A stretch of DNA of 30,340 nucleotides from an uncultured Clostridia bacterium (GTDB taxonomy: Bacteria > Bacillota > Clostridia > UMGS1883), in contig CAKSNY010000031.1 in NCBI GenBank assembly GCA_934476455.1, positions 1-30,340 on the forward strand, given 5' to 3'. The notes under the pieces are model-generated. The model had not been told where the DNA came from. It searched no databases and saw only the letters and a program-made list of their open reading frames with translations. Shown here piece by piece: positions 15,581-22,810 of this stretch (its first letter is position 1; the number at the start of each line of letters is the position of its first letter). The position numbers were made by a program, and so were the translations under genes.

Positions 15581-15755
15581 TACACAAAGGGGTGTTCCGC
15601 GCGGATGCGGGGAAGTGGCTGAGGTGTTTGCTTAGTGCGGCATTTCGGGCATTATGATGGTTGCCAAACCTGTAAAGGACAACATTGAAAAAGCATCTAA
15701 TATATCGTAATAATGGACTTGCTGCCGATCATATTACTGATATTAGTTGAATTAT
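15581..15755. other. Intergenic stretch without a supported gene
   Basis: Between the terminator and the 46-codon ORF the sequence has stops in all plus-strand frames and no recognisable protein match. A short readable piece (MMVAKPVKDNIEKASN, near 15656-15704) looks gene-like but is interrupted at once. It is probably further decayed coding sequence. Confidence 0.4.
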
Positions 15756-15773
15756 AAAGGAGGACTGACATGT

Positions 15774-15914
15774 ATGAATGTAAACAATGACAGTAAAACA
15801 ATATGTAAAAGTGTTTTCAAAAGCGGTGAAAATACCACATCTAAAACTAAATTCACAAAAAAGTGGATTGAACTGATAAACAGATTGGAAAAAAGTAAAT
15901 TAGCTAAACTTTAG
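15774..15914 (+). CDS. 46-residue protein upstream of the recombinase, possible recombination accessory factor
   Basis: The reading frame starts at ATG 15774, 10 nt after a near-perfect AAAGGAGG (15756-15763), and ends with TAG at 15912-15914. The product starts MNVNNDSKTICKSVFKSG and continues with FTKKWIELINRLEKSK; it is basic with one amphipathic helix. I do not recognise a characterised family, though similar short VFKSG...WIELIN proteins seem familiar from clostridial elements. It lies 81 bp upstream of the recombinase start and is the only small gene between cargo and recombinase. A role as a recombination directionality factor or regulator is a guess. The strong ribosome binding site supports that it is translated. 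Confidence 0.55.
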   Translation: MNVNNDSKTICKSVFKSGENTTSKTKFTKKWIELINRLEKSKLAKL

Positions 15915-15922
15915 CATAGGTA

Positions 15923-15951
15923 GTGACAAACCAAAAAAGATGCGTTATAAT
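15923..15951 (+). promoter_or_regulatory. Promoter of the serine recombinase
   Basis: -35 GTGACA (15923-15928, five of six), 17-bp spacer and perfect -10 TATAAT (15946-15951) lie 44 bp upstream of the recombinase ATG. It looks like a vegetative sigma-A-type promoter; no obvious sigma-E or sigma-K consensus was seen. Confidence 0.65.
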
Positions 15952-15973
15952 ATATTTATAGAGTTGGTGTGTC

Positions 15974-15991
15974 CTATCTCAAAGGAGATAG
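15974..15991 (+). promoter_or_regulatory. Hairpin burying part of the recombinase ribosome binding site
   Basis: CTATCTC (15974-15980) pairs with GAGATAG (15985-15991) around an AAAG loop. The Shine-Dalgarno AAAGGAG (15981-15987) lies in loop and stem, so the fold would limit ribosome access and keep recombinase translation low. The ATG is at 15996. Confidence 0.45.
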
Positions 15992-15995
15992 AATA

Positions 15996-17549
15996 ATGAA
16001 AGCTGCTTTATATTGCCGCTTATCCGAAGAGGACAGGAACAAACAATTTGAATCAGATGACTCGGGCAGCATACAGAATCAAAAAGCAATGCTTTTGCAG
16101 TATGCAATGGAACAGGGGTGGGATGTTTACAACATTTACAGCGATGACGATTATACGGGCGCAGACCGAAAACGTCCGGAATTTAACCGTTTGCTTGCCG
16201 ACGCCGAAAGTAAAAAGTTTGATGTTATACTCTGCAAAACTCAGTCACGATTTACCCGTGAACTTGAATTGGTGGAAAAATACATACACGGTTTATTTCC
16301 GTTATGGGGGATACGCTTTGTAAGTATTGTCGATAATGCTGATACCGCCAATAAGGGGAATAAAAAGTCACGGCAGATAAACGGACTTGTGAATGAGTGG
16401 TATTTGGAGGATATGTCGGACAACATTAAAAGTGTTTTGACAAACAGACGGCAAAACGGGTTTCATATCGGTGCGTTTGCGCTCTACGGATATAAGAAAG
16501 ACCCGAACCAGAAGGGACATTTGATTATTGACGATGAAGCCGCCGCCGTTGTACGGGAAGTTTTCACCCTTTTTTCGCAAGGTTACGGAAAAACTGCCAT
16601 TGCCCGGCTGCTTAACAATAGGGGCATACCAAACCCGACAGAATACAAAAGGCTGCACGGACTGCGATACAAGCAACCGAAAACAAAAAACAGTACATTG
16701 TGGAAATATTCTGCCATATCAAGTATGCTGATAAATGAAATCTATATCGGAAATATGGTGCAGGGCAAATACGGCAGCGTGTCGTATAAAACAAAGCAGA
16801 ATAAACCGCGCCCCAAAAGCGAATGGTATATTGTGGAGGGAACGCACGAGCCTATCATTGACCGTGAACTATGGGACAGAGTACAAAAAATGGTTGCCAA
16901 CCGTACAAAGCCTTTTATTTCCGGTAACATCGGACTTTTCGCCAAAAAGGCTCGCTGTGCTGACTGCGGCTATATTATGCGCTCATCAAAAAGTCATGGG
17001 CAACACTTTTTACAATGTGCAAATAAACACGTCGCAAAAGGCTCTTGTAGCGGGGCATTTATCTCGGCAGATAGATTAGAAAGAATTGTTATTGATGAAA
17101 TCAACCGTTTGTCAGCCGAATATCTTGACAAAGATGAATTAGAGCAAAATATAGAATTTTGCTCTAATCTGCAAGACCGGAAAAAAAGACTGGTTTCGGA
17201 AATTACCGCCTGCAATAAAAAAATAGCAGAATACGCAAAAGGTATTCGCGATATTTATATAGACAAGGTAAAAGGCTTAATTTCTGAAAAAGATTTCGTT
17301 GATTTATCAAGAGACTTTTCAACCGAGAAAGGCAGATTAGAGCATGTTGTCGCTGACGGAGAAAAACAGTTATCCGAACTTGACGAAAAAATTGAAATCG
17401 GTGACAACCGCCGCGAGCTTATCGAGAAGTATATAAATTTGGAACATCTTAATCGTGAAATCGTTGAAACGCTTATTGAGTATATTTCAGTCGGCAGGCG
17501 TATTCAGGGTACAAGGAATGTTCCGATTGAAGTTCATTGGAATTTTTAA
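15996..17549 (+). CDS. Large serine recombinase (TnpX/TndX/SpoIVCA-like)
   Basis: This 517-residue enzyme begins MKAALYCRLSEEDRN, with catalytic Ser in YCRLS, then SGSIQNQK, the resolvase catalytic domain (1-~150, with RFTRE Arg residues), the recombinase domain (~160-290, GYKKDPNQKGHLIIDDEAA, TAIARLLNNRGIPNP, SAISSMLINEIYIGNM), a zinc ribbon (CADCGYIM...C...C, ~320-350), a coiled coil (~380-460) and a C-terminal end. These act by staggered double-strand cuts around a 2-bp crossover, covalently linked through Ser. I use ATG 15996 because AAAGGAG is 8 nt upstream; a GTG start at 15969 would add nine residues translated through the hairpin. It is transcribed towards attR, 83 bp away, and is presumably responsible for integrating and excising the element. 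The reading frame is intact. Confidence 0.92.
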   Translation: MKAALYCRLSEEDRNKQFESDDSGSIQNQKAMLLQYAMEQGWDVYNIYSDDDYTGADRKRPEFNRLLADAESKKFDVILCKTQSRFTRELELVEKYIHGLFPLWGIRFVSIVDNADTANKGNKKSRQINGLVNEWYLEDMSDNIKSVLTNRRQNGFHIGAFALYGYKKDPNQKGHLIIDDEAAAVVREVFTLFSQGYGKTAIARLLNNRGIPNPTEYKRLHGLRYKQPKTKNSTLWKYSAISSMLINEIYIGNMVQGKYGSVSYKTKQNKPRPKSEWYIVEGTHEPIIDRELWDRVQKMVANRTKPFISGNIGLFAKKARCADCGYIMRSSKSHGQHFLQCANKHVAKGSCSGAFISADRLERIVIDEINRLSAEYLDKDELEQNIEFCSNLQDRKKRLVSEITACNKKIAEYAKGIRDIYIDKVKGLISEKDFVDLSRDFSTEKGRLEHVVADGEKQLSELDEKIEIGDNRRELIEKYINLEHLNREIVETLIEYISVGRRIQGTRNVPIEVHWNF

Positions 17550-17590
17550 TTTGTTCTTCTTGCAAAAATCACAGAGGTGAAAAAGCTTGC

Positions 17591-17621
17591 ACAACAAAAG
17601 CGAAAAAAACGGTTTTGTTGT
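17591..17621. repeat. 9-bp inverted repeat after the recombinase
   Basis: ACAACAAAA (17591-17599) and TTTTGTTGT (17613-17621) are perfect arms around a 13-nt loop. The right arm overlaps the attP outer arm (17617-17625). It may be a weak terminator or an additional recombinase-binding repeat. Confidence 0.4.
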
Positions 17622-17659
17622 TCTTGCATAATTGCAGCAGAGCAAAAAGCAAGAGCAAC
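17617..17659. other. attR of the serine-recombinase element
   Basis: The core TTGCAGCAGA is at 17632-17641 with GA at 17640-17641, which are the first two bases of the Glu codon GAG of cotJC. The left half (17617-17639) is element DNA and begins GTTGTTCTTGCA. The right half is cotJC and contains AAGAGCAAC at 17651-17659, ten bases out from the centre. Confidence 0.75.
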
Positions 17660-17795
17660 ATACGATAATATATTGCGTCTCGCGGATGACCCCGATGTTA
17701 TTGACGTAATACGTTTTCTGCGCGAGCGTGAAATTGTTCACTATCAGCGCTTCGGTGAAGCGAAACGGAAAGATACAAGTAAAGTTAAATCAGCT

Positions 17796-17850
17796 AAAGA
17801 GCAAACAGGCATTGAGGTGACAAATCACCTCAATGCCTGTTTGCTCTTTT
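17796..17850. terminator. 25-bp perfect inverted repeat, bidirectional terminator
   Basis: Left arm 17796-17820 (AAAGAGCAAACAGG...) and right arm 17825-17849 are perfectly complementary over 25 bp, with a 4-nt CAAA loop. The arms end in TTT on both strands. It lies between the convergent cotJC fragment and the AraC gene, as expected for a shared terminator. Confidence 0.75.
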
Positions 17851-17857
17851 GACAGTA

Positions 17858-19975
17858 TCAGATTTTATCGTTTTTTCGATAATGTGCCGGCGTTATGTGA
17901 TAGTATTTTTTGTAAGCGCGTATAAACGAATTACTTTCAAGAAACCCGACCTTTTTTGAGATTTCTTTCACCGTCAGATCGGTTTTATCCAAAAATTCAT
18001 TTGCTTTTTCCATACGAACAGCGGTTATATAACCGACAAACGTGCTGCCTACACATTTCTTAAACAGTCGGCTTACGTGGTGATAATTCATTCCGAGATA
18101 ATCGGCAAGCGAGTCGAGAGAAAGGTTATAGTCCATAAAATTGTTGTTGATGTATTCTATTACCTCGGAACGGAAATTAGTTTCGCTTCCGAATTCTTTT
18201 CTTTCGTCGCATAATGCAAAGAAAACTTCCCGCAGCATTGCAAAGGCCTCTTCAGGATTTTTGTTCTTCATAATATTATTTAAAACACGATCGTATTTTT
18301 CAAACTGTGCACAGTCCGAGAATGTGTTTTTAACAGCCTTGTATGCTGCAAGAGAAAGGTTTGCAATAAGACGTGTAAGAGCACCGCTGCTCAAATTCCG
18401 CGATGAAAAATTTGAAGTGTAAAGCTCGTCCATAAGATCTGAAACTTTGTCTTTTGCACCGATGCTTATATTTTTGAGCAGTGAAACTTCCTTAATGTCA
18501 GTAAATAAGATTTCGCTGCTTTCAGTGCTGCGTATATCGTTGTAAAAAACAACGCTGTTATCCGTATCGGAAAGCGCGCAGCGAAGCGCTTGAATAGCTG
18601 TGTCATAAGATTTCCAAAGAAGCCCTAATTCCGAAACTACATCGCCTATACCCACGCACATATCTTCGGATGCAAAATCTTCGATACATTGTTTGCAGAT
18701 TGCCGATAAGGCGGGGGTTTCAATACCGGAAACGTCGGTAATACATACGGCGGCAGCATCTGTGTAAAGATAGGCGGAATGACAGCCTTTTTCGGAAAGC
18801 ACATGTGAAAGCTTTTCACAAAATTTTGAGTTTGGCTCTGAAGTATGCGTTTGGTCAATTTTTTCAGACAGGCTGTTTGATGTACATATTACAGCGATAG
18901 CGTTTGATTTAAAGTCTATGTCGTATGTACTCGTTACATCCTCGAAAACATTGTCGGGGCTGATATTGTATATGTAGTTGATAAGTTTTTGCCGCCTGAT
19001 TTCATCAAGCCCTTGGTTTATATCTGCATTTAGGCGGCTGTTTTCATCGATAAGCGACGAAACAGTATCGCCGATACGACGCTTTGTCAGTATATAGCTT
19101 AAAATAAGAGCAAACAGCAAAAGACCGGCAAACCAATATGCAAATACATAGGCATTGTTGCTGAGAGCGTTATTTTTATATACATATACATACTTTACGG
19201 GCGCTGTTTTTGACGAAAAGTAGAAAAAAGTATTTTTTCCCGCTTTAAACGTTCCATTGCGCTTGTCAAAATGCTCCGGGGAAATATCCGGAAATTTTCC
19301 GAATACAAACGGCATATTGCCGTCTCCGGAACGCAGCGCAAACGATATAAAGCTTTGTCTGCTTATATAATCCGAAATAACATTGGAGTTTAAAATTGCG
19401 TAAAAAACAACTGCGCTGTCTTTTCGTGTCAGATCAAACGGCTTAAGGAAAAGCATATTATTGTCTCCGGGGTGATTTTTCATTTTCAAAAGAATATTTT
19501 TTGATTTTGCAAGGCTTAAATCCTGTGCAAAATCTTTTTTTGTTTTGTCACATATATGCGTTTGAAAAAATTCCTCCATGCTGTAAGTCCGGTTTTTATC
19601 TATAAAGGTGTCAATGGCAGGTATATATATGCCTATATTTTCAATTTCCTTAGTGCATGAGATTTTTTTGATTTCGCTGCGCAGACCCCACATGGACAAG
19701 CCTGTGGCAACCCTGCTTTTATCAAAATCGTATATTGTATCATAAATAGCCGTTGTCCTGTACATCTGAAGCGAGAGCGAGGAAACGGTGTCAAACGAGG
19801 AATCAAAAGTATTTTGCGTATAATTCATTACATCATAATTCAGCTTGCGTGCATCATCAGCAAGACAATTAAAGAAAACACATACGGTGATAATTCCCAC
19901 AAGCGTAATGGGTGTAATAATTCCCACAATATAGCTTGTAAAAACGATATTAAATTTTTTGTTTTGTTTAAGCAT
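17858..19975 (-). CDS. Membrane-bound AraC-family regulator (YesN-like) of the polysaccharide locus
   Basis: The protein has 705 residues. A first transmembrane helix lies near residues 12-35 (IVGIITPITLVGIITVCVFF), then a ~240-residue extracytoplasmic sensor, a second transmembrane helix near 279-302 (YWFAGLLLFALILSYILT), a cytoplasmic linker and a C-terminal AraC DNA-binding domain (~603-705) with two helix-turn-helix units: LSLDSLADYLGMNYHHVSRLF and TVKEISKKVGFLESNSFIRAY, ending PAHYRK. Such one-protein sensors next to LplABC-type transporters detect an extracellular glycan fragment and activate the adjacent operon. It is divergent from the binding-protein gene, separated by 273 bp containing direct repeats and a promoter. 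GGTGGTG lies before the ATG. Confidence 0.88.
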   Translation of the reverse strand: MLKQNKKFNIVFTSYIVGIITPITLVGIITVCVFFNCLADDARKLNYDVMNYTQNTFDSSFDTVSSLSLQMYRTTAIYDTIYDFDKSRVATGLSMWGLRSEIKKISCTKEIENIGIYIPAIDTFIDKNRTYSMEEFFQTHICDKTKKDFAQDLSLAKSKNILLKMKNHPGDNNMLFLKPFDLTRKDSAVVFYAILNSNVISDYISRQSFISFALRSGDGNMPFVFGKFPDISPEHFDKRNGTFKAGKNTFFYFSSKTAPVKYVYVYKNNALSNNAYVFAYWFAGLLLFALILSYILTKRRIGDTVSSLIDENSRLNADINQGLDEIRRQKLINYIYNISPDNVFEDVTSTYDIDFKSNAIAVICTSNSLSEKIDQTHTSEPNSKFCEKLSHVLSEKGCHSAYLYTDAAAVCITDVSGIETPALSAICKQCIEDFASEDMCVGIGDVVSELGLLWKSYDTAIQALRCALSDTDNSVVFYNDIRSTESSEILFTDIKEVSLLKNISIGAKDKVSDLMDELYTSNFSSRNLSSGALTRLIANLSLAAYKAVKNTFSDCAQFEKYDRVLNNIMKNKNPEEAFAMLREVFFALCDERKEFGSETNFRSEVIEYINNNFMDYNLSLDSLADYLGMNYHHVSRLFKKCVGSTFVGYITAVRMEKANEFLDKTDLTVKEISKKVGFLESNSFIRAYKKYYHITPAHYRKNDKI

Positions 19976-20084
19976 ATAAACACCACCGGAAACATTATAT
20001 CATGATTGCATAAAAAAGAAAAGAACAATTTTCCGCGAGAAAACGGAAAAGCCCTATAAAAAGGGATTACAGAGCATATTTATC

Positions 20085-20113
20085 AAAAATTGCATACGTG
20101 TAAAAATTGCATA
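20085..20113. promoter_or_regulatory. Direct repeat AAAAATTGCATA upstream of the transporter promoter
   Basis: The 12-mer AAAAATTGCATA occurs at 20085-20096 and 20102-20113, a 17-bp register, about 45-75 bp upstream of the -35 at 20158. The position suits an activator site, and the divergent AraC regulator is the natural candidate. Confidence 0.45.
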
Positions 20114-20157
20114 TTCCCGTATAATCAAAAAAAGCCTGTAGTGTCAAACATTGCAGA

Positions 20158-20186
20158 TTGACGCATAGCACACGAAGCTGTACAAT
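20158..20186 (+). promoter_or_regulatory. Promoter of the transporter/lyase operon
   Basis: -35 TTGACG (20158-20163), 17-bp spacer and -10 TACAAT (20181-20186) precede the binding-protein gene (ATG 20249) and a leader hairpin. Confidence 0.6.
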
Positions 20187-20200
20187 GATAACATAAAATA

Positions 20201-20221
20201 TGTGCGGAACAAATCCGCACA
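20201..20221 (+). promoter_or_regulatory. Leader hairpin before the binding-protein gene
   Basis: TGTGCGGA (20201-20208) and TCCGCACA (20214-20221) form a perfect 8-bp stem with an ACAAA loop in the predicted 5' leader. A T6 run follows nine bases later (20230-20235), then GGGAGG, so it might attenuate transcription or stabilise the mRNA. Confidence 0.4.
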
Positions 20222-20248
20222 ATTAAGAATTTTTTGGGAGGATTGAAT

Positions 20249-21832
20249 ATGTTAAGAAAAAAGGCGTGTCTGTTGCTTTCGGCGGTAATGTTCATATGTA
20301 CGGCTGCAGGGTGCGGACAAAAGAAAGAGGCTGCAAAATACCCGTCAGACGGAGAAATACCGAAAAAACTGACAATCTTTGCAAATTTGGGTTCACATGC
20401 AAAAAACGCCGGAGCGAAAAGCAACAATGATATTACATCATTTAAGCTTATGGAGAAAAAAACCGGCTGTCATGTAGAATGGACACATCCCGCTGCCGGT
20501 GCAGAAACAGAAAAATTTAATTTGATGATTGCGTCTGGTAATCTTCCCGATATGATTGTTTACGAATGGTCAACAGTGCCGGGCGGCGCAAAAATGTATT
20601 ACGAGGACGATATGATACTGGAACTCGGCGAATTGATTGATAAAAATATGCCGAACCTTAAGGCGTTTAATACGGAGCGTCCCGAGGTGAAAAAACAGTA
20701 CACAAATGACGACGGAAAAATATATTACATTCCTTTTATAAGGAAAGACAAGGAGCTTAAGGTTTTCTTAGGACCACAGATTAGGAAAGATTGGCTCCTT
20801 AAGCTTCAGCTTAAAGAACCGAAGACAACAGACGAGCTGCGTGAGGTTCTGCGCGCATTTAAAACACAAGACCCCAACGGAAACGGAAAAGCCGATGAAA
20901 TACCGATGTCGGGAATAGGATTTAAAAGTGTGACGCAGGGAATAGGAAATCTTTGCTGGGCTTTCGGTACACATTACGATTTTTACATTGACGGTGACAG
21001 CGTAAAATACGGAATACTTGAGCAGAGCTTTACAGAAGCTTTGGATTACATACGCGGATTGTACGAGGAAGGACTTATAGATAAAGACTTTTTGCTTAAT
21101 GACAGAAGCAAGATGGATGCAAAGGTTATAAACAACAACGTTGGATTTGTGTATAATTATCAGCCGTCAAATTATTACGGCACTATGAATGACGGTACAC
21201 GCATAATTGAAGGTATAGAGCACCTTACCGGACCGCACGGTGATAAAAAATGCTATGTTCCGGATTATGCAAACGACGTAACAAAAATGGCTGCTGCGAT
21301 AACAACCGCAAACGAAAATCCTGTAGGAACAGCAAAATGGCTTGATGAGTTTTTCGGCGGCAAGGGTCTGGAATATATGAATTTCGGAGAAGAGGGGAAA
21401 ACGTTTACATGGGATAACGGATATCCGCGTCTTACCGACAATGTTTTACATAATCCCGACGGAAAGGATACCGTGGGTATGCTTGCAAAAAATATTTCCG
21501 CTTACGAGTCGCAGTTTCCCACTCTGCAGGACTGGCGCTATTACGAGCAGAGCTTAAGCCCGTGGGGAAGAGAAGCTATAGACAAATGGTGCAACGACAC
21601 AGATATATCGGGAATATTGCCGCCGCTCAGCTTTACGGCAGAGGAAAATAACACAATAACACAGATAATGTCACAGGTTGATACGTATGTTGAGGAAAAT
21701 ATTAACAAGATTGTTGTAGGAAATCAAGCTATTGAAAGTATTGACGAGATACGTACATCAATAAAGAAAATGGGAATTGATAAAGTTCTTAAGATATATA
21801 ACGACGCATACAAGCGCTACAAGAAAAGATAA
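20249..21832 (+). CDS. Lipoprotein sugar-binding protein of an LplA-type ABC transporter
   Basis: The protein has 527 residues. It starts MLRKKACLLLSAVMFICTAA followed by GCGQ, a lipoprotein signal peptide with the lipidated Cys near residue 22. The body is an extracellular solute-binding protein of the LplA/YtcQ type, with MIASGNLPDMIVYEW, YIPFIRKDKELKVFLGPQIR and DPNGNGKADEIPM, a motif typical of this family. The ATG at 20249 follows GGGAGG (20236-20241); the earlier in-frame GTG/TTG lies within that site. It would capture oligosaccharides at the cell surface and deliver them to the two permeases that follow. The ATPase is not in the window; this class usually borrows a shared MsmK/MsmX-type ATPase. 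Confidence 0.88.
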   Translation: MLRKKACLLLSAVMFICTAAGCGQKKEAAKYPSDGEIPKKLTIFANLGSHAKNAGAKSNNDITSFKLMEKKTGCHVEWTHPAAGAETEKFNLMIASGNLPDMIVYEWSTVPGGAKMYYEDDMILELGELIDKNMPNLKAFNTERPEVKKQYTNDDGKIYYIPFIRKDKELKVFLGPQIRKDWLLKLQLKEPKTTDELREVLRAFKTQDPNGNGKADEIPMSGIGFKSVTQGIGNLCWAFGTHYDFYIDGDSVKYGILEQSFTEALDYIRGLYEEGLIDKDFLLNDRSKMDAKVINNNVGFVYNYQPSNYYGTMNDGTRIIEGIEHLTGPHGDKKCYVPDYANDVTKMAAAITTANENPVGTAKWLDEFFGGKGLEYMNFGEEGKTFTWDNGYPRLTDNVLHNPDGKDTVGMLAKNISAYESQFPTLQDWRYYEQSLSPWGREAIDKWCNDTDISGILPPLSFTAEENNTITQIMSQVDTYVEENINKIVVGNQAIESIDEIRTSIKKMGIDKVLKIYNDAYKRYKKR

Positions 21833-21847
21833 CATCCGGAGGTTTTT

Positions 21848-22789
21848 ATGAATAAATCAGAAAAAATAGGCACCTTGACATCGCCAAAGAAAAGTTTTTG
21901 GAAGGAAGCTGCAAAATATAAACATATATACATAATACTGCTTCCGACAATACTGTTCTATCTTGTATTTTGCTATGCGCCCATGTTCGGAACAATTATT
22001 GCGTTTCAGAGGTTCTCCATAACAAAAGGAATTTTGGGAAGCAGATTTGTAGGGCTGCAAAACTTTGTAGATTTTTTATCAAATTACAAATTCTGGCAGC
22101 TTATAAAAAATACACTTTCGATAAATATTCTCGGCTTGATATTTGGTTTCCCCGCTCCTATTATCTTTGCGCTGCTGTTAAATGAGCTGAAAAACGAAAA
22201 ATTCAAAAAAACCGTTCAAACAATAACATATATTCCGCACTTTATTTCAGTTGTGGTAATTTCAAGTCTTATTCTTACGTTTTTATCAACAGACGGTCTT
22301 ATAAATTCGATTATGGGAATTTTCGGGAAAGAAAGCATTGCTTTTATGACAGAGCCTAAGTATTTTTATGGGATATATGTTGCGTCAACCATATGGCAGG
22401 AACTTGGCTGGGAAAGTATAATTTACATTGCTGCACTTTCTTCAATCGATGTCGGGCTATATGAAGCGGCAAAAATTGACGGTGCAGGAAGATTTAAGCA
22501 GGTTTTGCATGTTTCCATCCCCGGGCTGATGCCGACAATAATAATTCTTTTGATAATGAGAATAGGGCAGATGCTTAGTCTCGGCTATGAGAAGATTATG
22601 CTTTTATACAATCCGTCAATATACGAAACGGCAGACGTAATTTCAACATATGTTTACAGACGAGGGCTTTTAAACGGGGAATACAGCTATTCTGCGGCTG
22701 TGGGACTTTTCAACTCTGTAATAAACTTTATATTGTTGATAACAGCCAACAGCATCAGTAAAAAAGCAAGCGGAACCGGGCTGTGGTAA
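21848..22789 (+). CDS. ABC transporter permease, LplB family
   Basis: This 313-residue protein has six predicted membrane helices, starting near residue 28 (IYIILLPTILFYLVFCYAPM), and the EAA loop YEAAKIDGAGRFKQVLHVSIPG that docks the ATPase. LplB-type permeases import oligosaccharides. It begins 16 bp after the binding protein stop with a GGAGG site and is followed by the second permease 22 bp later. Confidence 0.9.
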   Translation: MNKSEKIGTLTSPKKSFWKEAAKYKHIYIILLPTILFYLVFCYAPMFGTIIAFQRFSITKGILGSRFVGLQNFVDFLSNYKFWQLIKNTLSINILGLIFGFPAPIIFALLLNELKNEKFKKTVQTITYIPHFISVVVISSLILTFLSTDGLINSIMGIFGKESIAFMTEPKYFYGIYVASTIWQELGWESIIYIAALSSIDVGLYEAAKIDGAGRFKQVLHVSIPGLMPTIIILLIMRIGQMLSLGYEKIMLLYNPSIYETADVISTYVYRRGLLNGEYSYSAAVGLFNSVINFILLITANSISKKASGTGLW

Positions 22790-22810
22790 TACGGAAAGGC
22801 GGAGAAATAA

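Larger units (their letters stand above)
5218..17641 (+). mobile_element. 12.4-kb large-serine-recombinase element inserted in cotJC, with sugar-catabolic cargo
   Basis: The element is defined by the point where CotJC coding sequence breaks (5217) and resumes (17640), a direct repeat TTGCAGCAGA at both ends (5210-5219 and 17632-17641), and a large serine recombinase transcribed towards the right end. The inferred crossover dinucleotide is GA, as known for TnpX (Tn4451) and TndX (Tn5397). Circularising in silico gives an attP with 17 of 23 matches between half-sites. Contents are a toxin-antitoxin pair, a DeoR-regulated eight-gene operon, remnants of CBM9-like and GH4 genes, a 46-codon ORF and the recombinase. 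No conjugation, replication, phage structural or resistance genes are visible. The arrangement resembles the skin element in sigK, but the cargo is metabolic. Whether excision is regulated or still occurs cannot be seen. Confidence 0.8.
17577..17852 (+). pseudogene. cotJC: CotJC-type manganese catalase, right (C-proximal) fragment
   Basis: From 17634 the frame reads AAEQKARATYDNILRL, DDPDVIDVIRFLREREIV and HYQRFGEA, the C-terminal helices of CotJC, including the Glu of AAEQ and the His of REIVHYQ that correspond to metal ligands in Mn catalases. It continues exactly where the fragment at 4897-5217 stops. Codons before 17634 (from a GTG at 17577) come from the element and give an unrelated basic leader. 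After GEA (about 17762) the tail KRKDTSKVKSAKEQTG does not resemble the usual CotJC end and runs in frame through a terminator stem to TGA at 17850-17852, so the 3' end is also altered. It is a disrupted gene, not a new protein, unless the element excises. Confidence 0.85.

Noticed and set aside
17591..17621. The 9-bp inverted repeat as the crossover site
   Set aside because: It contains no sequence shared with the left junction and lies outside the point where cotJC resumes; the GA-centred site explains both ends.
17577..17852. A free-standing 91-residue protein
   Set aside because: Its middle is the C-terminal part of CotJC and its first 19 codons are element-end DNA, so it is a junction product, not a gene in its own right.
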